Shown here piece after piece: positions 17,040 through 25,877 of a stretch of DNA of 64,000 bases (position 1 is the first letter of the stretch; each line of letters begins with the position of its first letter). A program made the position numbers and the translations under genes. Under the pieces are notes generated by a model. The model worked only from the letters and a program-made list of their open reading frames with translations. It did not search any database and was not told the origin of the DNA. Source of the stretch: Halobacteriales archaeon QS_4_69_31 (GTDB lineage: Archaea > Halobacteriota > Halobacteria > Halobacteriales > Haloarculaceae); contig PXRP01000022.1 of the NCBI GenBank assembly GCA_003021655.1, forward strand, positions 1-64,000, in the 5' to 3' direction.

Positions 17040-17270
17040 TCAGTCCATCGCGACGTAGGTCTGTGTGTCCTCGACGCCGTCGATGTTCATGATGTGGGTG
17101 GCGGCGGCGGTCTTGACGTCGGCGGGGGTCTCGACCTCGACGGTGGCGATGAAGTCGACGTCGCCGGCGACGATGTGGGCGTCGACGACGCCCTCGACGG
17201 CTTCGGTCTCGGCTTTGAGGCGGTCGGCGTCGCCGCTGTGTGCCTTGACCATGACGTACGCGCGGACCAT
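17040..17270 (-). CDS. stand-alone RAM (Lrp/AsnC ligand-binding) domain protein
   Basis: A 76-residue protein consisting only of the Lrp/AsnC effector-binding (RAM) domain, with no DNA-binding helix-turn-helix. Recognised by VRAYVMVKA at the start, VEGVVDAHIVAGDVDFIATV in the middle and HIMNIDGVEDTQTYVAM at the end. Such proteins form dimers or decamers and bind amino acids or similar effectors. The start lies one base after the stop of the TrkA gene on the same strand, so they form an operon. A paralogue starts at 18086 on the other side of the TrkA gene. Confidence 0.9.
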   Translation of the reverse strand: MVRAYVMVKAHSGDADRLKAETEAVEGVVDAHIVAGDVDFIATVEVETPADVKTAAATHIMNIDGVEDTQTYVAMD

Positions 17271-17271
17271 C

Positions 17272-17952
17272 TCAGGCACCCCCCCTCGCCGGGACGGCGT
17301 CGCCGACGACGAGCTGGCGCACGTCGTCGAGTTTGTCGTAGTCGGCGAGGATTGCGAGCGTGTCACCGACCTCCAGTGACTCGTCGGGGGTGGGGATCGC
17401 CAGCGGGTCGCCCGACTTGCCGAACGCCAGGAGTTCGGTGTTTGCCGGCAGTTCGAGTTCGCTGAGCGTGTACCCGCGCATCGGCGACTCCGGAGAGACC
17501 GTCAGCTCGACGAGCTGGAGGTTCTGTGCGATGTCGGCGACCGCCTGGATGTTGCCGCCCAGCAGGGCGTTCTTGGCGACGATGGCCCCCAGGCGCTCGG
17601 GGTAGATGACCTGGTCGACGTCGGAGGCGTACTTGCGGTAGATGTCCTCGCGGTAGTCCTCGTCGATCCGCAGGACCGTCCGGCAGCCGTGGTGTTTGCC
17701 GACCATGCAGGCGAGGAAGTTCACCGAGAGGTCGCCGGTCAGCGCCCCGAGGGCCTCCGTTCCCTCCAGGTCCGCCGAGAGGAGCACGTCCTCGTCGGAG
17801 GCGTCCCCCTCGATGACCTCGTACCCCTCCGAGCGCGCGCGCTCGACCTTCGTCGGGTCGCGCTCTATCAGCACCACCTCGTGGCCGCTGTCCTCGAGCG
17901 CCCGGGCGGTCCGGAGGCCGACCCGGCCGGCACCTACGATAACGAATCGCAT
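17272..17952 (-). CDS. TrkA-family K+ uptake regulator (TrkA-N and TrkA-C)
   Basis: A 226-residue cytoplasmic regulatory protein with an N-terminal Rossmann RCK/TrkA-N domain (MRFVIVGAGRVGLRTARAL, the GxGxxG NAD-binding motif, then VVLIERDPTKVERA) and a C-terminal TrkA-C domain from about residue 140 (SPMRGYTLSELELPANTEL). It normally gates a Trk/Ktr K+ transporter, but no TrkH gene is nearby. Upstream, AAGTTTATTC complementary to about 17970-17980 is a plausible TATA box. It is co-transcribed with the RAM gene at 17270. Confidence 0.92.
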   Translation of the reverse strand: MRFVIVGAGRVGLRTARALEDSGHEVVLIERDPTKVERARSEGYEVIEGDASDEDVLLSADLEGTEALGALTGDLSVNFLACMVGKHHGCRTVLRIDEDYREDIYRKYASDVDQVIYPERLGAIVAKNALLGGNIQAVADIAQNLQLVELTVSPESPMRGYTLSELELPANTELLAFGKSGDPLAIPTPDESLEVGDTLAILADYDKLDDVRQLVVGDAVPARGGA

Positions 17953-18085
17953 GTCACTCCCTACGACGAGGGGCCTGAATAAACTTACCGCCCGGCGGCA
18001 AACCCCTCGCCCGCCCTGTGGCGGGTCGACCCCGCCGCCGTCGGGGGGAAGGTTTTTCCCCTGTCACAGTGTACCACAGCCCACG

Positions 18086-18316
18086 ATGGTGCGGGCGTTC
18101 ATCATGGTGAAGACAGCGGCAGGGAAGTCCGAGGACCTCCTGACGACCATCCGGGAGATAGACGGCGTCGAGGAGGCCCACATCGTCGCCGGCCAGTACG
18201 ACATCATCGTCGAGGCGGTCAGCGACGAGGTCTACGACCTCATGCACAGCGTCGCGACGAACATCCGCGACATCGACGGCGTCGCCGACACGGAAACGTA
18301 CATCTGTCTGGGGTGA
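18086..18316 (+). CDS. second stand-alone RAM domain protein
   Basis: A 76-residue RAM domain protein, the same length as and clearly related to the one at 17270 (both start MVRA and contain HIVAG, with an IDGV.DT.TY ending). No DNA-binding domain. It is divergent from the TrkA gene with 133 bases between. A GTTTTTCCCC stretch about 35 bases upstream may be the TATA element. The role is probably effector sensing; whether it works with TrkA is unknown. Confidence 0.9.
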   Translation: MVRAFIMVKTAAGKSEDLLTTIREIDGVEEAHIVAGQYDIIVEAVSDEVYDLMHSVATNIRDIDGVADTETYICLG

Positions 18317-18531
18317 GCCCCGGGGCGCCCTCCGTCCGCACCCCGGCGTCGGCCTGCTCGTTCCCGCCGACCGGCGGGTGTACCGACACGCGGCGTCCGA
18401 CTCGACTCGCCGGCCCGCCGAACGGCCGCGTCCGGGCCGTCCAGCCGACACCGGGAGAGCGTGACCCGACCCGGGCCGACGCGGCGGGATCACCTGCGCT
18501 CCGGGAGGCCGGGACGTGGATCAAACACCCG

Positions 18532-18552
18532 TTTGTCCTTCCCAAAGACAAA
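18532..18552. promoter_or_regulatory. inverted repeat before the DUF4349 lipoprotein gene
   Basis: TTTGTC (18532-18537), a 9-base spacer, GACAAA (18547-18552), ending 27 bases before the ATG at 18580. It overlaps the expected promoter region, so it may be an operator. The arms are only six bases, so chance is possible. Confidence 0.3.
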
Positions 18553-18579
18553 TGTGGCCAGTCACGAGAGTATTCGCCC

Positions 18580-19668
18580 ATGAACGTATCGACCCGTCGC
18601 CGGGCCGCGTCGGCGCTCCTGGTGTGCGTGCTCGTCGTGACCGCCGGCTGTGCCGGCGGCCTCGGGAACTCCCAGGAGGTCGGCGGAGACGCTGGCGGCC
18701 AGCAGAGCGGTCTCCAGGCGGACGCGCCACCCGAAGAGGCGGCCGGCGAGGGCGACGGCAACGGGGGCGGCGGCGGCGACGGCGAACCCCTCCAGGCACG
18801 ACAGCGGGCGGTCATCAGGACCGGCCACGTCGACGTCCGCGTCGAGGAGTTCGACGCCGCGCGGCGGAACCTCACCCGGACGGCCAGGGGGTACGGCGGC
18901 TTCGTCAGCGACTCCCGGGTCGAGGTCAACAGCGTCGGTAACGAGAGCTACGAGACGGGGCTGGTCGTCCTCCGGGTGCCCCGCGAGAACTTCTCGGCGA
19001 TGATGGCCGACGCGACGGCCCTCGGGGCGGTGCGCTCGTCCAGTACGGAGTCCGAGGACGTCACCGACAAGCTGGTCGACATCGAGGCGCGACTGGAGAA
19101 CCTCCGGGCCGAGCGCGACCGCCTCCGGCAACTGTACCGGAACGCGAACGACACCGAGGACGTCCTCGCCGTCGAGGAACGGCTCTCGGAGGTCCAAGGC
19201 GAGATCGAACGCCTCGAAGCGCGCCAGCAGGAACTGGAACGGAAGGTCGCGTTCTCGACGATCCGGGTCGAACTCCGCGAACCCCGGCCCGACCGGCGGG
19301 TCGCGCCCGACCACTGGTACGACACGCCCGTCCTGTCGGCGTTCCTCCAGTCGGTCGACGGCGTCGTCGTCACCCTCCGCGCGCTGGTCGTGGCCGGCGC
19401 CTACGCCCTCCCGTACCTGGTCGTGTTCGGCGTGCCGGTCGTCGGCGCGGTCGCGGTGTTGCGCCGCCGCTGGAGCCGGCCGTCGCTGGGCCTCCGCTCG
19501 AACGACGGGGGCGACGGGTCCGTCACGACACCCGACTTCGGAACGGCGGAACCGCCCGGGAGCGAGCCGGACGACACCGCCGACGCAAAAGAGGGGACAG
19601 GCGAGTCCGTCGACGCCACAGAGAGGACTGACGAGTCCGTCGACTCCGGCGACGGAAGCGAGGAGTGA
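18580..19668 (+). CDS. DUF4349 domain lipoprotein
   Basis: A 362-residue cell-surface lipoprotein. The signal peptide has lipobox TAGCAGG with Cys at about 24. A Gly/Asp-rich linker leads to a DUF4349 domain at about 65-255 (VIRTGHVDVRVEEFDAARRN, YGGFVSDSRVEV, STESEDVTDKLVDIEARLEN) that includes a coiled coil (EERLSEVQGEIERLEARQQE). A membrane helix at about 275-300 and an acidic Thr/Ser/Glu-rich tail end the protein. The domain's function is not established. The start at 18580 is set by the signal peptide. Confidence 0.88.
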   Translation: MNVSTRRRAASALLVCVLVVTAGCAGGLGNSQEVGGDAGGQQSGLQADAPPEEAAGEGDGNGGGGGDGEPLQARQRAVIRTGHVDVRVEEFDAARRNLTRTARGYGGFVSDSRVEVNSVGNESYETGLVVLRVPRENFSAMMADATALGAVRSSSTESEDVTDKLVDIEARLENLRAERDRLRQLYRNANDTEDVLAVEERLSEVQGEIERLEARQQELERKVAFSTIRVELREPRPDRRVAPDHWYDTPVLSAFLQSVDGVVVTLRALVVAGAYALPYLVVFGVPVVGAVAVLRRRWSRPSLGLRSNDGGDGSVTTPDFGTAEPPGSEPDDTADAKEGTGESVDATERTDESVDSGDGSEE

Positions 19669-19750
19669 GAGTCGCTCCTCGGGGGATCACGGTTCTGGCG
19701 GTTTCGCGGGACACGACAGCGACGCGGTCGCGGGAGTCGCCCGATCCCGA

Positions 19751-19814
19751 GGGCTCGGCCCCGGAGGCTACCCCGGTCCCGGGGGCTCGGCCCCGGAGGC
19801 TACCCCGGTCCCGG
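19751..19814. repeat. two tandem 32-base GC-rich repeats between convergent genes
   Basis: A 32-base unit starting GGGCTCGGCCCCGGAGGCTA occurs at 19751 and 19783, with a partial third copy reaching into the end of the E1-alpha gene. It fills most of the 149-base space between two convergent stop codons. No gene seen here. Confidence 0.75.
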
Positions 19815-19817
19815 AAG

Positions 19818-20927
19818 CTACTCCGGCCGCGTGCGTCGCGCTCCCTCGACGTGCCGGCGCTGGTCGCGCAGTCGCGGGGGCAGCGTCTCGAAGACGTGGG
19901 CGAAAAGATCCGCGGGGTCGGGGTCGGCCGTCGCCTCCACGGCGTCGACGGCCTCGTCGATGGTGTCGTCGGCGGCCTCGCGGGCCGCGGGGACGGACCC
20001 CTCGTCGACGACGCCCTCCGCCCGGAGGTACGCGGCGTACCGCTGGACGGGGTCGGCGGTCCGCCAGTCGGGCAGGTCCGGGTCCCCGCGGTACCGGTCG
20101 GGGTCGTCGCTGGTGCTGTGTGCCCCCTGGCGGTAGGTGAGGCTCTCGACCAGCACCGGATCGCCGGCCAGCGCCGACTCGCGCGCAGCGGTGACAGTCT
20201 CGTAGACCGCCAGCGGGTCGTTGCCGTCGACGCGGACCCCCTCGAAGCCGTAGGCGGTCGCCTTCTCCGCGATGGTATCGCTCGCGGTCTGGCGGTCGGC
20301 CGGCATGCTGATCGCCCAGTGGTTGTTCTCACAGAGGAACAGAACCGGCGCGCCGAAGACGCCGGCGGAGTTCAGCGCCTCGTGGAAGTCCCCCTCCGAG
20401 GTAGCGCCGTCCCCGAAGTACGCACAGACGGCGTGGTCGGCCCCGCGGTAGTCCGCGGCCATCGCGGCCCCGACCGCGTGGGGCAGGTGGGTCGCGATGG
20501 GCGTCGCCTGGGTGAACGTCCGACCGGCCCCGACGCCCTCGTCCGTGGGCGCCCCGGCGCCTGACCCGCCAGTGTCCCGGTCGGCGTCCGACTCGCCAGT
20601 GTCCCGGTCGGCGCGGGGCCCGAACTCGGAGTGGCCGCGGCGGAACCGCAGGATGTCGGCGGCCCGGCGGTTGCGGGCGAGTTGCATGGCGTTCGCGCGG
20701 TAGGTGGGGAACAGCCAGTCGTCGGCGGCGAGCGCGCCGGCGGCCCCGACCTGCGAGGCTTCCTGCCCCCGGAAGGGCGGATAGCCGCTCATCCAGCCGC
20801 GCCGCTGGAGCGCGACCGCCCGCTCGTCGAAGGTGCGCGCCAGCACCATCTCCCAGAGGAACTCGCGGGCCCGCTCCGGGGTGACGTCGACGTCCGCGAG
20901 CGGTCGCTCGTCGATGACTCGCTGCAC
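19818..20927 (-). CDS. 2-oxoacid dehydrogenase E1 component alpha subunit
   Basis: A 369-residue thiamine diphosphate enzyme subunit (pyruvate/branched-chain type E1-alpha). The ThDP/Mg motif starts GDGATSEGDFHEALN and ends with ENNHWAIS. The conserved loop TYRQGAHSTSDDP is present. An Asp/Gly/Ser-rich insertion at about 110-135 is unusual and contains a short direct repeat (about 20565-20615). It starts with GTG at 20927; the upstream frame would overlap a divergent gene. The partner E1-beta, E2 and E3 genes are not adjacent, so it is an orphan paralogue or its partners lie elsewhere. Confidence 0.9.
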   Translation of the reverse strand: MQRVIDERPLADVDVTPERAREFLWEMVLARTFDERAVALQRRGWMSGYPPFRGQEASQVGAAGALAADDWLFPTYRANAMQLARNRRAADILRFRRGHSEFGPRADRDTGESDADRDTGGSGAGAPTDEGVGAGRTFTQATPIATHLPHAVGAAMAADYRGADHAVCAYFGDGATSEGDFHEALNSAGVFGAPVLFLCENNHWAISMPADRQTASDTIAEKATAYGFEGVRVDGNDPLAVYETVTAARESALAGDPVLVESLTYRQGAHSTSDDPDRYRGDPDLPDWRTADPVQRYAAYLRAEGVVDEGSVPAAREAADDTIDEAVDAVEATADPDPADLFAHVFETLPPRLRDQRRHVEGARRTRPE

Positions 20928-21021
20928 ACCCGGTGGTCGTCCGGCGCTGTCAAAGCCGTTTTGGGGCCTGCTGTCCCACGCCGTTCGACAGGACAAAGGA
21001 GTGTGCGCCCCAAGCGGGGGT

Positions 21022-21387
21022 ATGGTCTCGGTCCTCGACGCAGTCGGACTCGCGGTCATCCTGCTGGTCAACACCGCCCTCGTGGCGCTCATGACCCGCT
21101 TTTTCCGCGTCCGGTTGCACACGCGGTGGGGGAGCGTCCTCTACTCGGTGGTCGTTCCGCCGGTCGTGCTGGTCGTGTCGACACTGTTTCTCAGCGGCGT
21201 CCTCAAACTCGGCCCTGACCTGGGGTCGGCCGTCGCCGTCGTCGCCATCGCCATCGTCCTGCCGCTGGCGACCGGGCTGACCTTCGACTACTTCTGGATG
21301 CCCGCCCCCGAGGAGGTCGACCTCCCCGAGAAGTGGGACGACGACCGCGACCGCGAGCAGCAACGGCGCGAACGTCTCCGTCCCTGA
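21022..21387 (+). CDS. three-helix membrane protein of unknown function
   Basis: A 121-residue membrane protein with helices at about 4-24, 41-62 and 68-92 and a charged C-terminal tail (DLPEKWDDDRDREQQRRERL). It has no motif I can tie to a function; similar short proteins are common in haloarchaea. It is divergent from the E1-alpha gene with 94 bases between starts. Confidence 0.72.
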   Translation: MVSVLDAVGLAVILLVNTALVALMTRFFRVRLHTRWGSVLYSVVVPPVVLVVSTLFLSGVLKLGPDLGSAVAVVAIAIVLPLATGLTFDYFWMPAPEEVDLPEKWDDDRDREQQRRERLRP

Positions 21388-21496
21388 CCACCCCCGTCCC
21401 TGACCGCCTCCGGTCGTGACCTGCGGCCCCGCCGGAATCCGTCATCATCGTTTTATGTAATAAAATTTATGTTTACGGGGTGTGAGAGACGGACGC

Positions 21497-22090
21497 ATGG
21501 TCAACTTCCCGCCCGAGTTCTGTCCGTACTGCGGGACGGAACTGGACCTCGTCGAGGCGCCGACGGTGTACCGGTGTGAGCCCTGCGAGGACTGGGTCTT
21601 TCACAACGCGGTGCTCGGCGGTGGCGTCGTCGTGGTCGACGACGACAAAGTACTGCTCGTCGAGGACTTCCGCGGCGCGGGCACGTGGAAGATTCCGGAG
21701 GGCGTCCCCGAGATACCGGAGTCGCCCCGCGAGGGCGTCGCCCGCGAACTCGAAGAGGAGACGACCCTCGGGGTCGACCCGACAGAACTGGTCTACCTCT
21801 ACGACGTGGGGAAGTGGGTCGGCGAGGACATGTTCCGGATGCACGTCTACTACGCGATAGACCGCGCGGACACGAGTGGCGAACTGGAAGCGGGGTCGGA
21901 CGCGACCGACGCGCGCTTCTGGACGCCCGCGGAGTTCCGCGAGTCCGAGCACGTCCTGCGGGACATGCCCAACCCCGACGAGACGCGCTCGTGGGACATG
22001 GGACTGGACGTGCTGCGCGACCAGGCGACGGCGGCGCTCGACCGCGAGACGACCTACGCCGACCTGTTCGCGCCCCACCTCGACGACTAG
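21497..22090 (+). CDS. Nudix hydrolase with N-terminal zinc ribbon
   Basis: A 197-residue protein. Residues 9-30 form a zinc ribbon (CPYCG then CEPCE), followed by a Nudix domain whose box is [20 protein letters not shown] then TTL; the Gly before the last hydrophobic is replaced by Thr. The ribbon-Nudix layout resembles NudC-type NADH pyrophosphatases. An AT-rich TATA region (TAATAAAATTTATG, about 21461-21474) lies 25-35 bases upstream of the ATG at 21497, so the mRNA is probably leaderless. Its stop codon overlaps that of tmk in the shared CTAG. Confidence 0.87.
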   Translation: MVNFPPEFCPYCGTELDLVEAPTVYRCEPCEDWVFHNAVLGGGVVVVDDDKVLLVEDFRGAGTWKIPEGVPEIPESPREGVARELEEETTLGVDPTELVYLYDVGKWVGEDMFRMHVYYAIDRADTSGELEAGSDATDARFWTPAEFRESEHVLRDMPNPDETRSWDMGLDVLRDQATAALDRETTYADLFAPHLDD

Positions 22091-22689
22091 TCGAGCAGGT
22101 CGGCGACCACTCGTTTTACGTCGGCGGCCACCGCGTCCTCGGGTCGGGTCGCGTCGACGCGGACGAACCGGTCGGGGTCGCCGGCGATGAGTCGCTCGTA
22201 GTTCTCGTCGACCCGTTCGAGGAACTCGACGGTCTCCAGTTTGTTCGTGGTGCCGGCCCGGCGGGCGCCGGTCTCGGGGTCGACGTCGAGGTAGACGGTG
22301 GTGTCGGGCGGGCGCGTCCAGGGGTCGTGGACCTCGCGGACGTAGTCGAGCGGGTCGGCGACGTCGAGGTGGGGGTGGGTAGCGAGCGTCGCGCCCTGGT
22401 AGGCGAACCGGGAGTCGGCGTAGCGGTCCGAGACGACGGCCCGGTCGTCGGCGAGCGCGGGCCGGACGGTTTCGGCGAGGTGGGCGGCGTGGTCCGCGGT
22501 GTAGAGGAAACACTCGGCCAGCGCGTCGGCCCCGGGGTCGTCGATGGAGCGCTGGACCGCCTCCCCGTACCACGTCTCGGTCGGTTCGCGGGTGAAGACG
22601 GCGTCGGCGGGGACGGCGTCGCTGTCCCGGAGGCGCGACAGCGCCGAGGTCTTCCCGCTCCCGTCGAGGCCCTCGAACGTGAGGAGCAT
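22087..22689 (-). CDS. tmk: thymidylate kinase
   Basis: A 200-residue dTMP kinase that phosphorylates dTMP to dTDP for DNA synthesis. The P-loop GLDGSGKTS is at 7-15, the DR(Y/H) motif is present as [15 protein letters not shown], and the substrate Arg lies in FTREPTET. The lid region reads [11 protein letters not shown]. Full length. Cytoplasmic. It is convergent with the Nudix gene; both stop codons lie in one CTAG at 22087-22090. Confidence 0.95.
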   Translation of the reverse strand: MLLTFEGLDGSGKTSALSRLRDSDAVPADAVFTREPTETWYGEAVQRSIDDPGADALAECFLYTADHAAHLAETVRPALADDRAVVSDRYADSRFAYQGATLATHPHLDVADPLDYVREVHDPWTRPPDTTVYLDVDPETGARRAGTTNKLETVEFLERVDENYERLIAGDPDRFVRVDATRPEDAVAADVKRVVADLLD

Positions 22690-22860
22690 ACCCTCACCTC
22701 GGCGGGTCGGGACCTAAAAACCCCGACTCCTGGCGCGGCCGGGACCACTGGGGTTCGTCCGGTGACCTGTCCGAGCCGTGACCCGACCGAGTGCCGCGGA
22801 AGTCGATACCTTGCAGGTTTGGCAGGAACGTTTAGGGGGCTGGCGTGCGCGGTGTCTGAT

Positions 22861-23760
22861 ATGAACGTACTCGTCGTCGGTGGCAACGGGTTCATCGGAA
22901 GCCACCTCTGTACCGAGTTAGTCGACCGCGACCACGACGTGACGGTGCTGGCGCGCACCCCCGAGGGGGGTGACCTACCGGGGTCGGTCGCGACCCACGC
23001 CGGCGACGTCACCGACTACGACTCCATCGAGGGGGCCTTCGAGGGCCAGGACGCGGTGGTGTACCTGGTCGCGCTGTCGCCGCTGTACAAGCCCGACGGC
23101 GGCGACGAGATGCACGACCGGGTCCACCGCGGCGGGACCGAGAACTGCCTGCGCGCGGCCGAGGCCCACGGCGTCGAGCGGTTCGTCCAGTTGAGCGCGC
23201 TGGGCGCCGACCCGAACGGACCGACACACTACCTCCGGGCCAAGGGCCGCGCCGAGGCGGCCGTCCGCGAGTCGGACAGAGACTGGGTCGTCTTCCGCCC
23301 GTCGGTTGTCTTCGGCGAGGGCGGGGAGTTCGTCGGCTTCACGAAACGGCTGAAGAAGCTCTTCGCGCCCGGCGTGCCCGTCTACCCGCTTCCCGGGGGC
23401 GGGAAGACGATCCGGTTCCAGCCGGTCTGGGTCGGTGACTTCGTCCCCATGATAGCCGACGCCGTCGAGGACGAGGCACACGTCGGCGAGGCCTACGAGG
23501 TGGGCGGCCCGCAGGTGCTGACCCTCCGGGAGGTCACGAACCTCGTCTACGACTCGGAGGGGACGTCGGTCACGGTCGTCGGATTACCGATGGCGATGGC
23601 GAAGGTCGGGCTGACGGTCCTCGGGAGCGTCGGGTTCTCGATGGGGCCCGACCAGTACCGCTCGCTGCAACTCGACAACGTCACTGCGGACAACGACATC
23701 GGGGCCTTCGGCGTCGACGAATCCGAACTGCGGAGCCTGGCGAACTACCTCGGCCTTTAA
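22861..23760 (+). CDS. complex I NDUFA9 subunit family protein (atypical SDR)
   Basis: A 299-residue extended short-chain-dehydrogenase-like protein. The NAD(P)-binding motif is VVGGNGFIGSHL at the N-terminus, with HRGGTENCLRAAEAHGVERF and a weakened catalytic region (THYLRAKGRAEAAVRES). The C-terminal PMAMAKVGLTVLGSVGF may be a membrane-associated helix. Haloarchaeal members are annotated NDUFA9-like, but a direct complex I role is unproven. The start at 22861 gives the NAD motif directly at the N-terminus. Confidence 0.88.
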   Translation: MNVLVVGGNGFIGSHLCTELVDRDHDVTVLARTPEGGDLPGSVATHAGDVTDYDSIEGAFEGQDAVVYLVALSPLYKPDGGDEMHDRVHRGGTENCLRAAEAHGVERFVQLSALGADPNGPTHYLRAKGRAEAAVRESDRDWVVFRPSVVFGEGGEFVGFTKRLKKLFAPGVPVYPLPGGGKTIRFQPVWVGDFVPMIADAVEDEAHVGEAYEVGGPQVLTLREVTNLVYDSEGTSVTVVGLPMAMAKVGLTVLGSVGFSMGPDQYRSLQLDNVTADNDIGAFGVDESELRSLANYLGL

Positions 23761-23898
23761 CGCACCACGTACGTACCACCCGGTAGAATTGTCCGTTCCG
23801 GGTCGCCACGTCACGACCCGAACCGGTCGACGGTCGCTTGCGGACGGGATACTGGTTACCCTCGATGCGTTTTCGGATTCGATACCCGGACCAAAAAC

Positions 23899-23906
23899 TT
23901 ATATCC
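23899..23906 (+). promoter_or_regulatory. TATA box of the cetZ gene
   Basis: TTATATCC lies 39-46 bases before the ATG at 23945, after an AT-rich run CCAAAAAC. A start near 23931 and a leader of about 14 bases are expected. Further upstream CGGGTCG (23799) and CGACCCG (23814) form a 7-base inverted repeat of unknown meaning. Confidence 0.6.
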
Positions 23907-23944
23907 GCCTTGGGATTGTTTCTATTTCAACGGTAGAGGTTCCC

Positions 23945-25126
23945 ATGAAACTGGCGATGATCGGCTTCGGGCAGGCCGGCGGGAAGGTCGTCGACAAGTT
24001 CCTCGAGTACGACGAGGCAACAGGGAGCGGGATCGTCCGCTCCGCGGTCGCAGTGAACACGGCGAAAGCCGACCTGCTCGGACTAGAACGGATCCCGGAT
24101 GAGAACAGAGTGCTCATCGGCCAGGCCCGCGTGAAGGGCCACGGCGTGGGCGCGGACAACGAACTCGGCGCGGAGATCGCCGAGGAGGACATCGACGAGG
24201 TACAGGGGGCGATCGACAACATCCCTGTCCACGAGATCGATGCGTTTCTGATCGTCGCGGGGCTCGGCGGCGGGACCGGGTCCGGCGGCTCGCCGGTGCT
24301 GGCGAAACACCTCAAGCGCATCTACACAGAGCCGGTGTACGGGCTGGGCATCCTACCCGGCGGAGACGAGGGTGGCATCTACACCCTCAACGCCGCGCGG
24401 TCGTTCCAGACGTTCGTGCGGGAAGTGGACAACCTCCTCGTGTTCGACAACGACGCCTGGCGCAAGTCCGGCGAGTCGATGGAGAGCGGGTACGAGGAGA
24501 TAAACGACGAGATCGTCCGCCGGTTCGGCGTGCTGTTCGGCGCCGGCGAGGTCGAGGCCGGCGACGCGGTCGCGGAATCGGTCGTCGACTCCTCGGAGAT
24601 CATCAACACGCTCGCGGGCGGGGGCGTCTCGACGGTCGGGTACGCCGCCGAGTCCGTCGAGGACACCGGCTCCAGCGGGCTGCTCTCGCGGTTCAAAAGC
24701 GACGACGGCATCGACGACAGCGGGATGGACGCGGCAAACACGACCAACCGCATCACCTCGCTCGTCCGGAAGGCCGCGCTCGGGCGGCTGACCCTCCCCT
24801 GTGAGATCGACGGCGCCGAGCGGGCGCTGCTCGTGATGAGCGGTCCGCCCGAGCACCTCAACCGCAAGGGCATCGAGCGCGGCCGCAAGTGGCTCGAAGA
24901 GCAGACCGGCAGCATGGAGGTCCGCGGCGGGGACTACCCCGTCCGCGAGAACAACGTCGCCGCCTCCATCCTGCTGTCGGGCGTCCACAACGTTCCCCGT
25001 ATCAAGGAACTCCAGCAGGTCGCCATCGAGGCCCAGGACAACATCGACGACATCCGCCAGCAAAGCGAAGAGAACTTAGAGGAGTTGGTTGAAGATGAGG
25101 AAGATGAGTTGGATCCACTCTTCTAG
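23945..25126 (+). CDS. cetZ: CetZ tubulin-family cell-shape protein
   Basis: A 393-residue archaeal tubulin-superfamily GTPase. The N-terminus MKLAMIGFGQAGGKVVDKFL replaces the GCGGAGGN of FtsZ. The GTP-binding tubulin signature GGGTGSG is at 108-114, and the T7-like and C-terminal domains follow to 393. The C-terminus is acidic (NLEELVEDEEDELDPLF). In Haloferax CetZ1 directs rod shape and motility; assignment to CetZ1 rather than a paralogue is inferred from the gene neighbourhood. The next gene overlaps its 3' end by 32 bases, indicating an operon with cofC. Confidence 0.93.
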   Translation: MKLAMIGFGQAGGKVVDKFLEYDEATGSGIVRSAVAVNTAKADLLGLERIPDENRVLIGQARVKGHGVGADNELGAEIAEEDIDEVQGAIDNIPVHEIDAFLIVAGLGGGTGSGGSPVLAKHLKRIYTEPVYGLGILPGGDEGGIYTLNAARSFQTFVREVDNLLVFDNDAWRKSGESMESGYEEINDEIVRRFGVLFGAGEVEAGDAVAESVVDSSEIINTLAGGGVSTVGYAAESVEDTGSSGLLSRFKSDDGIDDSGMDAANTTNRITSLVRKAALGRLTLPCEIDGAERALLVMSGPPEHLNRKGIERGRKWLEEQTGSMEVRGGDYPVRENNVAASILLSGVHNVPRIKELQQVAIEAQDNIDDIRQQSEENLEELVEDEEDELDPLF

Positions 25127-25877
25127 GGGCGCGGCGCTGGTTGTACTGTTCGCCCTCGCGCTCGCGGCGGTGGGGACAGCCGGGGCTCTCTCGGTCTCGG
25201 CCGACGGGGTCCCCAACGAGACCCGCGTGGGCGAATCGACGACGGTGACGGTCACGGTCGAGGACCCCTTCGTCGACAACCCGGACACCTGGACGCTCCG
25301 CGGGGCCACCGAACTCGAAAGCGTCAGCTGGACGGTGACGGTCCTCCAGCAGGGCGAACAGGTCAGCCAGGAGACCTACGGCTCCCAGGAGTTCACCCAG
25401 GAGCTAAACGCCGACAACGGCGGCGACACCATCCGGATCAAACTGATGGGGACGGTCCCGGAAGTGAGCAACTACACCTACGAGCCTCACGAGACCTACA
25501 CCCTCTATAGCATCGACCAGATCCAGGGCAACAGCGAGTCCGAGCTCAACACCACAGCGGTCCGCCACTACACCAACGACAGCAAGAGCGCGCGCCAGGC
25601 TATCGACGGGGCCGCCGCGGCCATCAACGAGACCGGCGGCAACGCGGAGGCCGAGAACACGCTGAACCGCTCTATCTCCGCGTACAACAACGGGAACTTC
25701 CCGAACGCGGAGTCGCTGGCGGGTGACGCACAGGAGCAGGCCGAACAGGCCGAGCAGTCCCAGCAACAGAGTCAACTGCTGTTGTACGGCGCCATCGGGC
25801 TGGTCGCCCTCGCGCTGGTCGGCGGCGGTATCTACTACTGGCAGGCCAACCAGGGGCCGGACACCAAGCTCCAGTAG
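25095..25877 (+). CDS. exported, membrane-anchored protein coupled to CetZ
   Basis: About 260 residues: a basic start (MRKMSWIHSSRG), a signal peptide at about 13-33, an extracellular strand-rich domain (TTVTVTVEDPFVDNPDTWTL, then several NxT/NxS sites), a helical stretch with Gln/Glu repeats (EQAEQAEQSQQQSQ), and a C-terminal membrane helix at about 228-248. The gene starts 32 bases inside cetZ in another frame; a second ATG at 25104 is also possible. I recall the same cetZ-membrane protein-cofC order in other haloarchaea, which would hint at a cell-surface partner for CetZ, but this is untested. Confidence 0.8.
   Translation: MRKMSWIHSSRGAALVVLFALALAAVGTAGALSVSADGVPNETRVGESTTVTVTVEDPFVDNPDTWTLRGATELESVSWTVTVLQQGEQVSQETYGSQEFTQELNADNGGDTIRIKLMGTVPEVSNYTYEPHETYTLYSIDQIQGNSESELNTTAVRHYTNDSKSARQAIDGAAAAINETGGNAEAENTLNRSISAYNNGNFPNAESLAGDAQEQAEQAEQSQQQSQLLLYGAIGLVALALVGGGIYYWQANQGPDTKLQ

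Noticed and set aside
21685-22860. Plus-strand extension of the NDUFA9-like gene to 21685
   Set aside because: The extension is antisense to tmk and out of frame with the Nudix gene. The domain starts at 22861.
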